Shown one piece after another: positions 54,442 to 62,963 of a stretch of 64,000 bases of DNA. Position 1 is the first letter of the stretch. Every line of letters starts with the position of its first letter. The position numbers and the translations under genes were made by a program. Source of the DNA: an uncultured Elusimicrobia bacterium (GTDB taxonomy: Bacteria > Elusimicrobiota > Elusimicrobia > Elusimicrobiales > Elusimicrobiaceae); NCBI GenBank assembly GCA_945913025.1, contig CAMECJ010000001.1:1-64000 (forward strand), written 5' to 3'. Under the pieces are notes generated by a model. The model did not search any database. It was not told where the DNA came from and worked only from the letters and a program-made list of their open reading frames with translations.

Positions 54442-54679
54442 ATGATAAAAATTAAAATTACATTATTTTACACAAACCTCCCCGCTCTTTTTTGCATAAT
54501 AGAGACTTTTTCCATGCCTTTAGAAATCAGCATGGAATAGGAGAGATGCATCAAAAAGCGGCTAATGTTTGCTTGCATTTTTTAGTTTTGCTCCCGCGCA
54601 TTTTAAACGCGTGTAAAATATAACTATATAAAGTATAGCAATTTTTTCAGTAGTTGTAACGAAATTCTAATCTTTTTTT

Positions 54680-54705
54680 GGAACTGACGCGTGCGGATTA
54701 ATCTG
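54680..54705 (+). promoter_or_regulatory. ECF-type promoter candidate
   Basis: GGAAC (54680-54684), 17 bases, TCTG (54702-54705), about 50 bases before the sigma-factor ATG. GGAAC is the usual -35 of ECF sigma factors, so the operon may be autoregulated. Confidence 0.45.
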
Positions 54706-54755
54706 CTAAAGTAAAATAGATGCAATAAAATAATAAATTTTGGGGTTATAGAAGT

Positions 54756-55331
54756 ATGGAAGCCGGATTTCAAACGTATACGGACGACGAATTAGTCGAC
54801 GCTTTTAAGCAAGGTAACTCTAAAGCTTTTGAAGAATTGGTGCTGCGTTATAAAAATTCGCTTTACCAATACATTTTGGCGATGACGCGCGACGCCGGCG
54901 CTGCGGAAGATTTGTTTCAGGAGACGTTTATTTCGTTCTTTAAGCACGCGGATAAATATCAGGCGCGCGGAAAATTTAAAGCTTGGCTGTTTTTGGCGGC
55001 GCGCAACCGGACGCTTAATTTTTTTAGAGACAGGGATAAGCTTTTTTCGCTGGATCAAACGGACGATGAGGGATGCGATTTGTTAAGCGCCCTGCCGGAT
55101 TCTTCTCCCACTCCCGCCGAAGCGTTAAGCGGGCGCGAAACGGAGGAACAAATCCGCCGTGCGGCGTTAGCCTTACCGGTGCGTCAGCGGGAAATGATTT
55201 ATTTGCGCCAGTATTTTTCATTTAAAGAAATTGCGCAGATGTTGCAGCGTCCTTTAGGCACGGTACTGGCCGATTGCCACAGGGCCGTTAAAAAAATGCA
55301 GACTTTGTTGGCCGGAGAGGTAACTTTATGA
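54756..55331 (+). CDS. ECF-type RNA polymerase sigma factor
   Basis: 191 residues. Region 2 is seen in FKQGNSKAFEELVLRYKNSLYQYILAMTRDAGAAEDLFQETFISFFKHADKY and region 4 in ALPVRQREMIYLRQYFSFKEIAQMLQRPLGTVLADCHRAVKKM (helix-turn-helix). No regions 1 or 3. The stop overlaps the anti-sigma start by 4 bases. Likely controls envelope-stress genes, judged by its operon partners. Confidence 0.92.
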   Translation: MEAGFQTYTDDELVDAFKQGNSKAFEELVLRYKNSLYQYILAMTRDAGAAEDLFQETFISFFKHADKYQARGKFKAWLFLAARNRTLNFFRDRDKLFSLDQTDDEGCDLLSALPDSSPTPAEALSGRETEEQIRRAALALPVRQREMIYLRQYFSFKEIAQMLQRPLGTVLADCHRAVKKMQTLLAGEVTL

Positions 55332-55735
55332 AGGAATGTGAACAACTTTTATTATACGCTAAGGGAGAGCTTGCCGGTCCGGAACGGGACCGTTTCGCAA
55401 TGCACTTGGTCTCTTGCCAAGCGTGCCGCGAGGAACTGTCATTTCTGCGCAAGACGGAGGCGGCTTTGACGCCTTTTTCCGCCCCGCAAAGCGCGGTAGA
55501 CGGGTTGTTTGCTAAAACTTCGCGTAAACCGTCGTTTTTTGCCGGACTCCGTTGGAAGCCGGCATTGGCAGGCGCCGCCGTATTAGGATTAGGGATGTTA
55601 ATCTTTTGGACGGGACTGCAACCGGACAAAGCCGCTTTTGACGCAAGAGAAGTGATTGCGTATATGAGCGAAAATTTGGACGCTGAATACCAGTCTTTTG
55701 CGGATGATTTGTCTGCGTTAGAATTGGAATTCTGA
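55328..55735 (+). CDS. Zinc-finger anti-sigma factor
   Basis: 135 residues. The N-terminal HxxxCxxC zinc-binding anti-sigma motif is HLVSCQACREE, preceded by a short helix (CEQLLLYAKGELAGPERD). One membrane helix (ALAGAAVLGLGMLIFWTGL, about 79-97) separates a cytoplasmic and a 35-residue periplasmic part rich in acidic residues. It should hold the sigma factor encoded upstream. Confidence 0.88.
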   Translation: MKECEQLLLYAKGELAGPERDRFAMHLVSCQACREELSFLRKTEAALTPFSAPQSAVDGLFAKTSRKPSFFAGLRWKPALAGAAVLGLGMLIFWTGLQPDKAAFDAREVIAYMSENLDAEYQSFADDLSALELEF

Positions 55736-55752
55736 TTTTGGAGGGTAGAATA

Positions 55753-56325
55753 ATGAAGAAAGTGTTACTGGCTGTATTGGCGGGCGCGTTATGCTTGCCC
55801 GCGTTTGCCAAAGATGTGGAATGTGACTGTGACAAATGTCCTATGATGAAAAAAGGCCGTATGGAAATGCGTGACGGACACCGCAAAGGTAAAGACGCCC
55901 GTGCGGAAGCCTTTACAAAAGCCCGCAAAGAACATAAGGCTAAAATGAAAGCCACTGAAGATCAAATGGAAAAATTGGTGGAAGAGTACAATAAAATGAA
56001 ACCCGGCAAGAAAAAAGACGCTAAAAAAGCCGAAATTTCCGCCTTGGTGGCCTCTATCCGCGATGAGCAGATTAAGTTCAAAGAAGAACAGCTGAACAAA
56101 TTTGCCCAACGCTTGGAACAGATGAAAAAGGGCCTTGAGGAGCAAAAATCCGACGAAGCCAAAAAAGCGTGGGTGGAACAAAAAACGGACGAAGTGATTG
56201 CCGACGACGGCGATTTGGACGTTTTGTTCGAAAGACCGGAAATGATGGGTGACGGCCCGCGCCCGATGGGGCCGCGTATGGATGCTTTTCCCGAAGGTCA
56301 CGGGCCTGCTCCAGAAGCGAAATAA
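55753..56325 (+). CDS. Periplasmic helical protein with Cys cluster, third gene of the sigma operon
   Basis: 190 residues from ATG 55753 with GGAGGG upstream; the in-frame TTG at 55738 is rejected. A signal peptide (AGALCLPAFA) is followed by VECDCDKCPMM (Cys-x-Cys-x-x-Cys), a long charged coiled coil (about 30-140) and an acidic Met/Pro/Gly-rich C-terminus (ERPEMMGDGPRPMGPRM). The helical charged layout recalls Spy/CpxP-type periplasmic chaperones or metal sensors; Cys and Met clusters suggest metal or redox sensing. Both are inference. Confidence 0.7.
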   Translation: MKKVLLAVLAGALCLPAFAKDVECDCDKCPMMKKGRMEMRDGHRKGKDARAEAFTKARKEHKAKMKATEDQMEKLVEEYNKMKPGKKKDAKKAEISALVASIRDEQIKFKEEQLNKFAQRLEQMKKGLEEQKSDEAKKAWVEQKTDEVIADDGDLDVLFERPEMMGDGPRPMGPRMDAFPEGHGPAPEAK

Positions 56326-56341
56326 GGAGCTTTTACGTCAT

Positions 56342-56377
56342 AAAAAACGGACGCTTTTTACAAGCGTCCGTTTTTTG
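56342..56377. terminator. Bidirectional terminator
   Basis: AAAAAACGGACGCTT/AAGCGTCCGTTTTTT, between two converging genes. Confidence 0.9.
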
Positions 56378-56394
56378 CGTACAAGGTAAACTTT

Positions 56395-56709
56395 TTATTT
56401 TGCCAAAAGTTCTTTCCAGGCGTTTTTTTCATTTTCGATTTGCTGCTTGGCCGCATCAGCTTTTTGCTGAAACTGCTCTTTGGCGGCGTCGGCAGCCGTT
56501 TTTTGGCCGGAAGCCACTTCGGCGGCCGTTTTAGCGTTTTGGTAGGACTGTTTGGCGTCAATGAGTTTCTGACGGGTTTCGGCTGATTTTTGCAACGCTT
56601 CCTCAAGCGTAATCGTATTGCCGGAGGCAGCGGTAGAAGATGTACTGGTGGAAGCACATCCGGCGGCCAAGAAAATGGCGAATATGGCTAAAAACAAAGC
56701 TTTGTTCAT
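56395..56709 (-). CDS. Small coiled-coil lipoprotein
   Basis: 104 residues. Lipobox LAAGC at residues 14-18, Ser/Thr linker, then an uninterrupted helix of Lys/Gln/Ala-rich coiled-coil type (LQKSAETRQKLIDAKQSYQNAKTAAE ... KQQIENEKNAWKELLAK). Similar in style to Lpp-like or YfhG-type envelope lipoproteins. Ends directly opposite the sigma operon. AGGAG precedes the ATG. Confidence 0.75.
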   Translation of the reverse strand: MNKALFLAIFAIFLAAGCASTSTSSTAASGNTITLEEALQKSAETRQKLIDAKQSYQNAKTAAEVASGQKTAADAAKEQFQQKADAAKQQIENEKNAWKELLAK

Positions 56710-56820
56710 AGTTATACTCCTGTGGTAATTTTCTAACGCTCTATTTTATAATTTTCCCCGCACTTTTGCCAAGCGGCAGCTGATAAACCGGCGGAAGTGG
56801 CGGGAAAGAACAAATCATTT

Positions 56821-57459
56821 TTATCCGCGCGAAAAAAAGCGGTCGTGCCCGTCGTCATCATCGGTATAGTCGTGGCCTTCGGGGGTAGTCCATTTCCAAA
56901 AGTCTGCCGCGGTTAAATATACGCCCAGTGCGGCCAAAAATGCGCTTAACCCGTAAAACGCGTGGCGGAAATGCCACTCATACCCTTCCGTTCCCAGCCA
57001 TTTGTGCATATAATCCCAGTCCGGCAGCGTTTCGGGGCCGGCGTTTAAGAGGCTGATGACAGGGTCCAAACTGCACCCCGCGTAATGTCCCACGCTGTAA
57101 CAGGCAATAGATAAAAGGAGCAGGCAGATGTCGGCCTGAATTTCTCTCCCCCTGCGTAAAAAAGACAGATACGCCAAAATCGGCACGCCCAGTTCCATTA
57201 CCGTTCCGCCCCAAATTGTCCATACAAAGTTTCCGCCCGAAATAAAACGGAAAATGGGGTGCCCTGCTTCGTGAATACCGATAGTCATCAGCCAAAGTAC
57301 GCCCGCAAACGGGCAGTGTCGCGGGCCGACGTACCATCGGTACAAAAAGTATGTGCCCGCGGCGATGAATAAAACTCCTTTCCAGCCGTATTTGTGGAAA
57401 AGCGGGCCTCGGCGGTATGGGTCAACTATATCCCAAAAACTATGCCATAAATTACGCAT
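56821..57459 (-). CDS. Membrane protein with HEAGH motif (putative membrane metalloprotease)
   Basis: 212 residues with about five membrane helices. HEAGH (residues 63-67), in the helix LWLMTIGIHEAGHPIFRFISGG, matches the HExxH zinc motif of intramembrane M50-like proteases, but the second Asp motif (LDG) is not obvious, so activity is uncertain. The C-terminus is acidic (YTDDDDGHD). GGAG precedes the ATG; it follows the methylase gene by a base or two and is probably cotranscribed with it. Confidence 0.7.
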   Translation of the reverse strand: MRNLWHSFWDIVDPYRRGPLFHKYGWKGVLFIAAGTYFLYRWYVGPRHCPFAGVLWLMTIGIHEAGHPIFRFISGGNFVWTIWGGTVMELGVPILAYLSFLRRGREIQADICLLLLSIACYSVGHYAGCSLDPVISLLNAGPETLPDWDYMHKWLGTEGYEWHFRHAFYGLSAFLAALGVYLTAADFWKWTTPEGHDYTDDDDGHDRFFSRG

Positions 57460-57460
57460 T

Positions 57461-58546
57461 TTAAACTCCTTTTTTAATTAAAAACAGATATTCTTTATTG
57501 TTTCCCGTTTGCGTCCACGCGTTGGTGGACGTTAACTTTGCCATAATGTTTTTATTATAGTCAATTTCTTTTGCTTCCAGTAATTTTCCGTGTGCCGTTA
57601 AGGTTTGCAGAAGTTCTTCGCGCGGGATTCTGCCGCCGGAGCCGTACGAAAAAAGAATATAGCGTGCGTCGGTTTGCCCAATCAGGCGGTCTACGGCGTT
57701 TAAAGCCGTCAAGCGTCCGTTTTCCCCCCGCCGGAAATCTTCAAACGGGTTTTCTTCCGCGCGGTCGCGCGAGTCCTCTCTGCGGCCCGCCGCACCGAAT
57801 AGGGGCGGACAGTCGTTCTTTATGACGGTAGTCCAAAAGTGGTAATAGGCGTTGTAGCGCACGCGGCTGGAGGGCATTTTATCGTTACTGGAACCGTAAG
57901 GCGGGTCAAAATAGGCGAGGTCCCAACGGCGGTTTTTGATGGTGTCAAAAATATCTCCGCGCAAAACTTCGTGCGCTTTGTTTTGCGGCGGCCGAACGGG
58001 CATTTTTAAAACCAAATCTCTTTTGGAACGCGCCGACCAGCGCGCCAAGTAAGACGTAAAGTGCCCGAGTGTACTGTCCACCTTGTCCAACGCAAGAATA
58101 AGGCTGGTCAGCAGGACGCATTTATCCGGCCAAGCCAGGCCCAGTTGATCTATTTCGTTTCGCACTGCGTCCAGTTTTTGCATATTTTTTAAACGGAACG
58201 GTTTTTTGCTGTCCGCTTTCTCTCCGCCGTAATGCGCGGAAAACCAACCGTTTTTGCCGTGCAGCGCGTTTAAATGCACAAGAATTTTTTCGTAAAATGC
58301 GTCCGGCTTATCCGCTTTTAAATAACATTGGGCGAAGACTTCGCTCCAAGCGGAAATATCATTAGCGGTAACTTTGTATCCTTCCTGCGCAAACGCTTGT
58401 GAAACGCGCGTGGTGCCGCAAAATCCGTCCAGCACCGTCTTTAGACCGTTAATAGGCCGGATTGCGGCCAGAATATGGGGCAGTAATTTGCGTTTGGAAC
58501 CCGCATATTTGATTCCTTCGGTATAGGGCGCGCATTTGTCTGTCAT
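57461..58546 (-). CDS. Dam-type (D12 class) adenine DNA methyltransferase
   Basis: 361 residues from ATG 58546; the longer open frame lies opposite the porin gene and lacks family features. KYAGSKRKLLPHI is the SAM-binding motif I, DGFCGTTRVSQAFAQEGYKVTANDIS its continuation, and YFDPPYGSSND the catalytic DPPY motif. No restriction enzyme is adjacent, so it may be a solitary regulatory or protective methylase. TACAAT ends 6 bases before the ATG. Confidence 0.88.
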   Translation of the reverse strand: MTDKCAPYTEGIKYAGSKRKLLPHILAAIRPINGLKTVLDGFCGTTRVSQAFAQEGYKVTANDISAWSEVFAQCYLKADKPDAFYEKILVHLNALHGKNGWFSAHYGGEKADSKKPFRLKNMQKLDAVRNEIDQLGLAWPDKCVLLTSLILALDKVDSTLGHFTSYLARWSARSKRDLVLKMPVRPPQNKAHEVLRGDIFDTIKNRRWDLAYFDPPYGSSNDKMPSSRVRYNAYYHFWTTVIKNDCPPLFGAAGRREDSRDRAEENPFEDFRRGENGRLTALNAVDRLIGQTDARYILFSYGSGGRIPREELLQTLTAHGKLLEAKEIDYNKNIMAKLTSTNAWTQTGNNKEYLFLIKKGV

Positions 58547-58658
58547 ATTCTTATTGTACCTAAAACTAATCCTTTTTTGCGTGTTGTTAAAAACGGTTTG
58601 GGCGGCTATCTTACCGTATCGGGGGGTAACCGATATTTTTAATTCTGGGGGTAAAGGA

Positions 58659-59897
58659 ATGAATACGGGCACAATAAAGGCTGCTGCGGGGTTGTTTATT
58701 TGTTGTATGTTGGGAACTTTTTCCACGGTTTGGGCGCAGGAGAGCGCGGAACCCTTATCCCAAGCCAAGCATAAACAGCGTTTGGCGGCTGATACGCAAC
58801 TTAAAAATCATTCGTTTTCAGATTTTGGGCAGGAATATATTGATTTTAAAAATCAAATGTCCGGAGAATTGGGTTTACAATGGGGATTGGACGTTTCTTA
58901 TTCAATCCAGCGCGGTGCGCCTAACGGTAAGCAGACTTCCGTTCAGGGCATTTATTATCCCTATGCTAACTGGACGCTGTTTAAAGACCGTTCCGCCGGA
59001 TCCGGCGAAATTAATTTTAGCTATAATTTATCGCATTATTGGGGTGCCTCGGGCGCAACGCTACAGGAGCGTTTAAACGTCGCTTCCGCACAGAACGATT
59101 ATACCTCCAACCAAAAAATTTTCTTTGAGCTTTCCTATACGCATACGCTGCCCGACGAGTGGAATTGGCTGTCCGTTACGGCGGGGCAGTTCCCCATTTC
59201 TAACTTTGACGGTACTTCTTTTCTGGATAACCAACAGACCGCGTTGATGAATTATTCCTTATCGCAAAACGCAAGCTCGGCCTATCCGTCGGCTTCTCTG
59301 GGGGCGTATGTTCAGGCGCAAAATAATTTGTTTACCGCTGCGGCGGGGTATCAGGACGCAACCAATGTATCCGGCCAAACAGCGCACCTGTCAAGCGCGT
59401 TTGACGGCAAATATACTGCATTTGCGTCCTTGGCGTGGACTCCCTCTTTTAAAATCGGCTCGGGGCAGTACAGTTTTTTATATTATTACCAGCCGTCCGT
59501 TTCCGCACAGCCGGAAAGCGTCAACGGCTGGTCGTTTAACGCACAGCAGAACTTCGGAGACAAATGGGCTGTATTCGGGCGCGCCAACGGTTCCACGGGT
59601 GGCGTGACGGGGATTAAAAATTCCTATGCGATGGGGGCTGCGTGGTTAAATCCGTTTGAGCGTAACCCGCAGGACGCGCTGACAGTAGGAGTGGCATACA
59701 ACCGGTTAAGCGCAAAGGGCCTTGGTTTTCCGGCAGAAATGCGCGGGAGCGAAACGGTATTGGAGTTTCAATGGGTAATTGGCCTTGGCAAATTTGTAAC
59801 GGTCACGCCGGATTTGCAGTTGTATCCGCAGGCCGCACTCAACCCGAACCAGGGGGTAACTACGGTATTCGGGTTGCGTACAACAGTAATGTTGTAG
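58659..59897 (+). CDS. aaxA: OprB-type outer-membrane porin, AaxA-like
   Basis: 412 residues from ATG 58659 with GGGGGT upstream. A signal peptide (about 1-24, FSTVWAQ) is followed by a helical stretch and a 16-strand-like barrel; FSYNLSHYWGASGATLQERLNVASA and FFELSYTHTLPDEWNWLSVTAGQFPISNFDG match the OprB/AaxA carbohydrate-porin pattern. In Chlamydia the AaxA porin precedes AaxB and AaxC and admits arginine; the same order is seen here. The name is given for the context plus family. Confidence 0.8.
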   Translation: MNTGTIKAAAGLFICCMLGTFSTVWAQESAEPLSQAKHKQRLAADTQLKNHSFSDFGQEYIDFKNQMSGELGLQWGLDVSYSIQRGAPNGKQTSVQGIYYPYANWTLFKDRSAGSGEINFSYNLSHYWGASGATLQERLNVASAQNDYTSNQKIFFELSYTHTLPDEWNWLSVTAGQFPISNFDGTSFLDNQQTALMNYSLSQNASSAYPSASLGAYVQAQNNLFTAAAGYQDATNVSGQTAHLSSAFDGKYTAFASLAWTPSFKIGSGQYSFLYYYQPSVSAQPESVNGWSFNAQQNFGDKWAVFGRANGSTGGVTGIKNSYAMGAAWLNPFERNPQDALTVGVAYNRLSAKGLGFPAEMRGSETVLEFQWVIGLGKFVTVTPDLQLYPQAALNPNQGVTTVFGLRTTVML

Positions 59898-59927
59898 AGG
59901 GGTAATCAAAATAAAAGGAGACTTACT

Positions 59928-60527
59928 ATGGAAAATAACAACTTCACTTTGGGGACCAGATATCCTACGCTCGCGTTTATCAGCGGCGGCGCGGGGCAAG
60001 CGGCGGACGGTATTCCGCCCCAGCCGTTTGAAACCTTCTGTTACGATTCTGCGCTCTTGCAAGCCAAAATCCAGGATTTTAACATCATTCCGTATACGTC
60101 GGTACTGTCAAAAGAATTATACGGCAACATTGTACCCGTAGATAAAGTGGTAAGTTCATTTAAACACGGCGCGGTGCTGGAAGTGATTATCGCCGGAAAC
60201 GGCGCGCGTATGGAGGAGCATAAAGCCATCGCCACGGGGATAGGCGTATGCTGGGGCAAGGACCAACACGGCCGTTTGATCGGCGGCTGGGCTGCGGAGT
60301 ATGTGGAGTATTTTGATACGCTTATTGACGATGAAATTGCCGAAGGACACGCCCGTATGTGGCTGAATAAATCGCTTAACCACGAGCTGGAAATACGCGG
60401 CGTGGAAAAACACAGCGAATTTCAAATTTGGCATAACTATGTGAATATTACCCAGCCGTTTGCGTACTGCTTGACGGTAATGGGATTTTTGAACTTTAAA
60501 TTCGCCGATCCGGCGGTGGTAAAGTAA
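59928..60527 (+). CDS. aaxB: Pyruvoyl-dependent arginine decarboxylase, AaxB-like
   Basis: 199 residues. It closely resembles chlamydial AaxB from memory ([58 protein letters not shown]). The self-cleavage site that generates the pyruvoyl group is in [10 protein letters not shown], between Thr57 and Ser58. It converts arginine to agmatine and consumes a proton. AAGGAG lies before the ATG; it follows the porin by 30 bases. Confidence 0.93.
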   Translation: MENNNFTLGTRYPTLAFISGGAGQAADGIPPQPFETFCYDSALLQAKIQDFNIIPYTSVLSKELYGNIVPVDKVVSSFKHGAVLEVIIAGNGARMEEHKAIATGIGVCWGKDQHGRLIGGWAAEYVEYFDTLIDDEIAEGHARMWLNKSLNHELEIRGVEKHSEFQIWHNYVNITQPFAYCLTVMGFLNFKFADPAVVK

Positions 60528-60547
60528 CGCGCGTTTGGGGGTAGCGT

Positions 60548-62002
60548 ATGGGAACGAAGAACGATACGGCGTCCAAGCTGGGCGTTATCGGTTTAGCCAG
60601 CATTGTCATCAGTTCTATGGTCGGGGGAGGAGTGTTTTCCCTCCCCCAAAATATGGCGGCCGCCGCCAGCGCGGGAGCCGTTATTTTGGCGTGGGTAATC
60701 ACCGGAATCGGAATGTATTTTATCGCGAATACATTTAGCGTACTGTCGCGCGTAAAGCCGGATTTGACCGCCGGTATTTATATGTACGCCCGCGAGGGTT
60801 TCGGCCCGTATATGGGGTTTACCATCGGCTGGGGATACTGGCTGTGCCAGATTTTCGGTAATGTGGGGTATGCCGTAATTACGATGGACGCTCTTAATTA
60901 CTTTTTCCCCCCGTATTTTGCGGGCGGGAATAATTTGCTGTCCATTGTATGCGGGTCGCTGTTAATTTGGTTGTTTAACTTTGTCGTTTTGCGCGGGGTG
61001 CGTCAGGCGGCGGTGTTGAACATCATCGGTACGATTGGCAAATTGGTGCCGCTTTTGTTGTTCTGTCTGATTCTGCTGTTCTGCTTCCATTTTGATCAGT
61101 TTGACTTTAACTTTTGGGGCAAAATGGCCGAAAACGGCAAAACGCTGGGCAGTCTGCCCGCCCAGTTAAAGAGCACAATGCTCGTCACGCTGTGGGCGTT
61201 TATCGGTATCGAAGGGGCGGTGGTGTTGTCCAGCCGTGCTAAAAGCCAGTCCGCCGTCAGCAAGGCGACGTTATTGGGCTTTTTGGGGTGTTTGGTTATT
61301 TATATTGGTCTGTCCGTTTTGCCGTTCGGGTTCTTGACGCAGGAGGAAATCGCTTCCGTCGCCAATCCGTCTACGGCGGGGGTGCTCGAAAAAGTCGTCG
61401 GTCCGTGGGGCGCGTGGATGATGAACATCGGTCTTTTGGTGGCGGTGCTGTCGTCTTGGCTGGCTTGGACGATGATTGCCGCCGAAATTCCCGCCGCCGC
61501 AGCCGAGAACGGAACTTTTCCCAAACAGTTCGCCGTGCAGAACAAAAACGGTTCGCCCTCCGTGTCGTTGTGGGTAACCAGTTTCTTCATGCAGCTGGCG
61601 ATTTTTCTGGTGTATTTTTCCAATGACGCGTGGAATACGATGCTGTCCATTACGGGCGTGATGGTGCTGCCCGCGTATTTGGCCAGTACGGCGTATTTGT
61701 GGAAACTGACCGAGGACGGAGAATATGCCAAAATTTCGCCCAAGGGCCGTGCGGCCGCGCTGATTACGTCCACGCTGGGAACGGTGTATGCGCTGTGGCT
61801 TGTTTATGCGGCGGGGCTGAAATACCTGTTCCTGGCGGTGATTTTCCTTGCGTTGGGGATTCCGGTATTTATGTGGGCGCGCAAGCAGAAAAAGGACGGC
61901 TCTCCCGTATTTACGCACGGAGAAGTGGCGGTGGTAACGCTGCTGGTGTTATGTGCGGTGGCGGCGGTGTACGTCTTTGCCCGCGGGCTCGTGAGTATTT
62001 GA
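60548..62002 (+). CDS. aaxC: Arginine/agmatine antiporter of the APC family, AaxC-like
   Basis: 484 residues with about 12 membrane helices. The N-terminus GLASIVISSMVGGGVFSLPQNMA contains the APC substrate-binding Gly motif, and ALWAFIGIEGAVVLSSRAKS-type sequence (WAFIGIEGA) is typical of the basic amino acid antiporters. It should import arginine and export agmatine, completing a proton-consuming cycle with the decarboxylase. It starts 20 bases after that gene. A terminator follows. Confidence 0.92.
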   Translation: MGTKNDTASKLGVIGLASIVISSMVGGGVFSLPQNMAAAASAGAVILAWVITGIGMYFIANTFSVLSRVKPDLTAGIYMYAREGFGPYMGFTIGWGYWLCQIFGNVGYAVITMDALNYFFPPYFAGGNNLLSIVCGSLLIWLFNFVVLRGVRQAAVLNIIGTIGKLVPLLLFCLILLFCFHFDQFDFNFWGKMAENGKTLGSLPAQLKSTMLVTLWAFIGIEGAVVLSSRAKSQSAVSKATLLGFLGCLVIYIGLSVLPFGFLTQEEIASVANPSTAGVLEKVVGPWGAWMMNIGLLVAVLSSWLAWTMIAAEIPAAAAENGTFPKQFAVQNKNGSPSVSLWVTSFFMQLAIFLVYFSNDAWNTMLSITGVMVLPAYLASTAYLWKLTEDGEYAKISPKGRAAALITSTLGTVYALWLVYAAGLKYLFLAVIFLALGIPVFMWARKQKKDGSPVFTHGEVAVVTLLVLCAVAAVYVFARGLVSI

Positions 62003-62037
62003 TGAGTAACGGCTGTACTTAACTGTCGGTATACGCA

Positions 62038-62070
62038 CGAAACGCAAAGAAAAATTCTTTGCGTTTCGTT
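62038..62070 (+). terminator. Terminator of the aax operon
   Basis: CGAAACGCAAAGAA/TTCTTTGCGTTTCG with an AAA loop. Confidence 0.85.
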
Positions 62071-62216
62071 GCTTATTAGGGCCAACAATTTGCCAAATTA
62101 GAATCCTTACTTTTTGTCGATACAAAAAGTACTGCATAACCTTGCGATATGTCCTAAACAGTGTGGCTCAGTGAATCATGAGAGTGCGGAGAAGAGGGGA
62201 GCCCAGACTTTGGGCC

Positions 62217-62243
62217 TTGACCCGTTTTTTTTTTTGATAACAT
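62217..62243 (+). promoter_or_regulatory. T-tract promoter, copy E (11 T), upstream of pilin
   Basis: TTGACC (62217-62222), CG, 11 T (62225-62235), GA, then TAACAT (62238-62243): spacer 15. Preceded by CAGACTTTGGGCC as in copy D. The rest of the gap 62071-62356 is repeat (CCCGTAAAGTTGTTATACGG, ACGGAATGACGGCTTATAGG) and holds no gene. Confidence 0.6.
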
Positions 62244-62356
62244 AGGGAAAATTCAAGTTGTCATCCCGTAAAGTTGTTATACGGGTTCTGTTGTTATAAA
62301 CGGAAGATTCCGTGTCGCGTCCTCACGGAATGACGGCTTATAGGAGATATGGTCCC

Positions 62357-62836
62357 ATGTGTCAAAAACGCGGTTTTACGTTAATAGAATTGTTAGTTGT
62401 CGTATTAATTATCGGTATTTTGTCAGCCGTTGCCTTGCCGCAGTATAAGAAAGCGGTATATAAGGCACGGTACGTTCAGTTAATGACGCTGGCCGACGCA
62501 GTATACCGCGCCCAACAGGTGTATTATATGGCCAACGGTTCTTATGCTCCGCGTTTAGACGAATTGGATATTGATCTTCCCGCCGGAGGAACGTGGAGTG
62601 TGGACGGGTTGAATGTATCTTATAACAAGTTTTATCTGAATCAACTAAATGAAGGACATTGGGTAGTTTCCGGCCGTATGGCAAATACGAGCCTTAGTTA
62701 TTACCATTATTACAATGACAGACGGGAATGCCGTACGGCGCCAAATAATGCCGACGGAACCGGTTCTATTTGTAAATCTTTAGGAGCTGTATATGTCCGT
62801 ACCTATCCGGATTATGACCGATATGTGTTTAAATAA
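62357..62836 (+). CDS. Type IV pilin-like protein
   Basis: 159 residues from ATG 62357 with AGGAG 10 bases upstream; the open frame upstream is repeat sequence. MCQKRG precedes [57 protein letters not shown]. The globular part has few Cys (RECRTA, SICKSLG). It is close to the pilin at 42808 over the alpha helix. Stand-alone gene. Confidence 0.9.
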   Translation: MCQKRGFTLIELLVVVLIIGILSAVALPQYKKAVYKARYVQLMTLADAVYRAQQVYYMANGSYAPRLDELDIDLPAGGTWSVDGLNVSYNKFYLNQLNEGHWVVSGRMANTSLSYYHYYNDRRECRTAPNNADGTGSICKSLGAVYVRTYPDYDRYVFK

Positions 62837-62963
62837 CCGTTAAATCTGCGGCGGGGCTGCTTTTTCCTTCTTTTCTTCCTTCCCCCTGAAAATATCTTAT
62901 TGTCATTTTCCGTTTTTTACCCCCCCCAGGCGTTTTTAGGGTTAGAAATTGTACAATAAAACT

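Noticed and set aside
55789-56301. Minus-strand open frame of 170 codons opposite the periplasmic helical protein
   Set aside because: Phe/His-rich shadow of Lys/Glu codons on the other strand.
61271-61918. Minus-strand open frame opposite the antiporter
   Set aside because: Arg/His/Gln-rich shadow of membrane-helix codons; no ribosome binding site.
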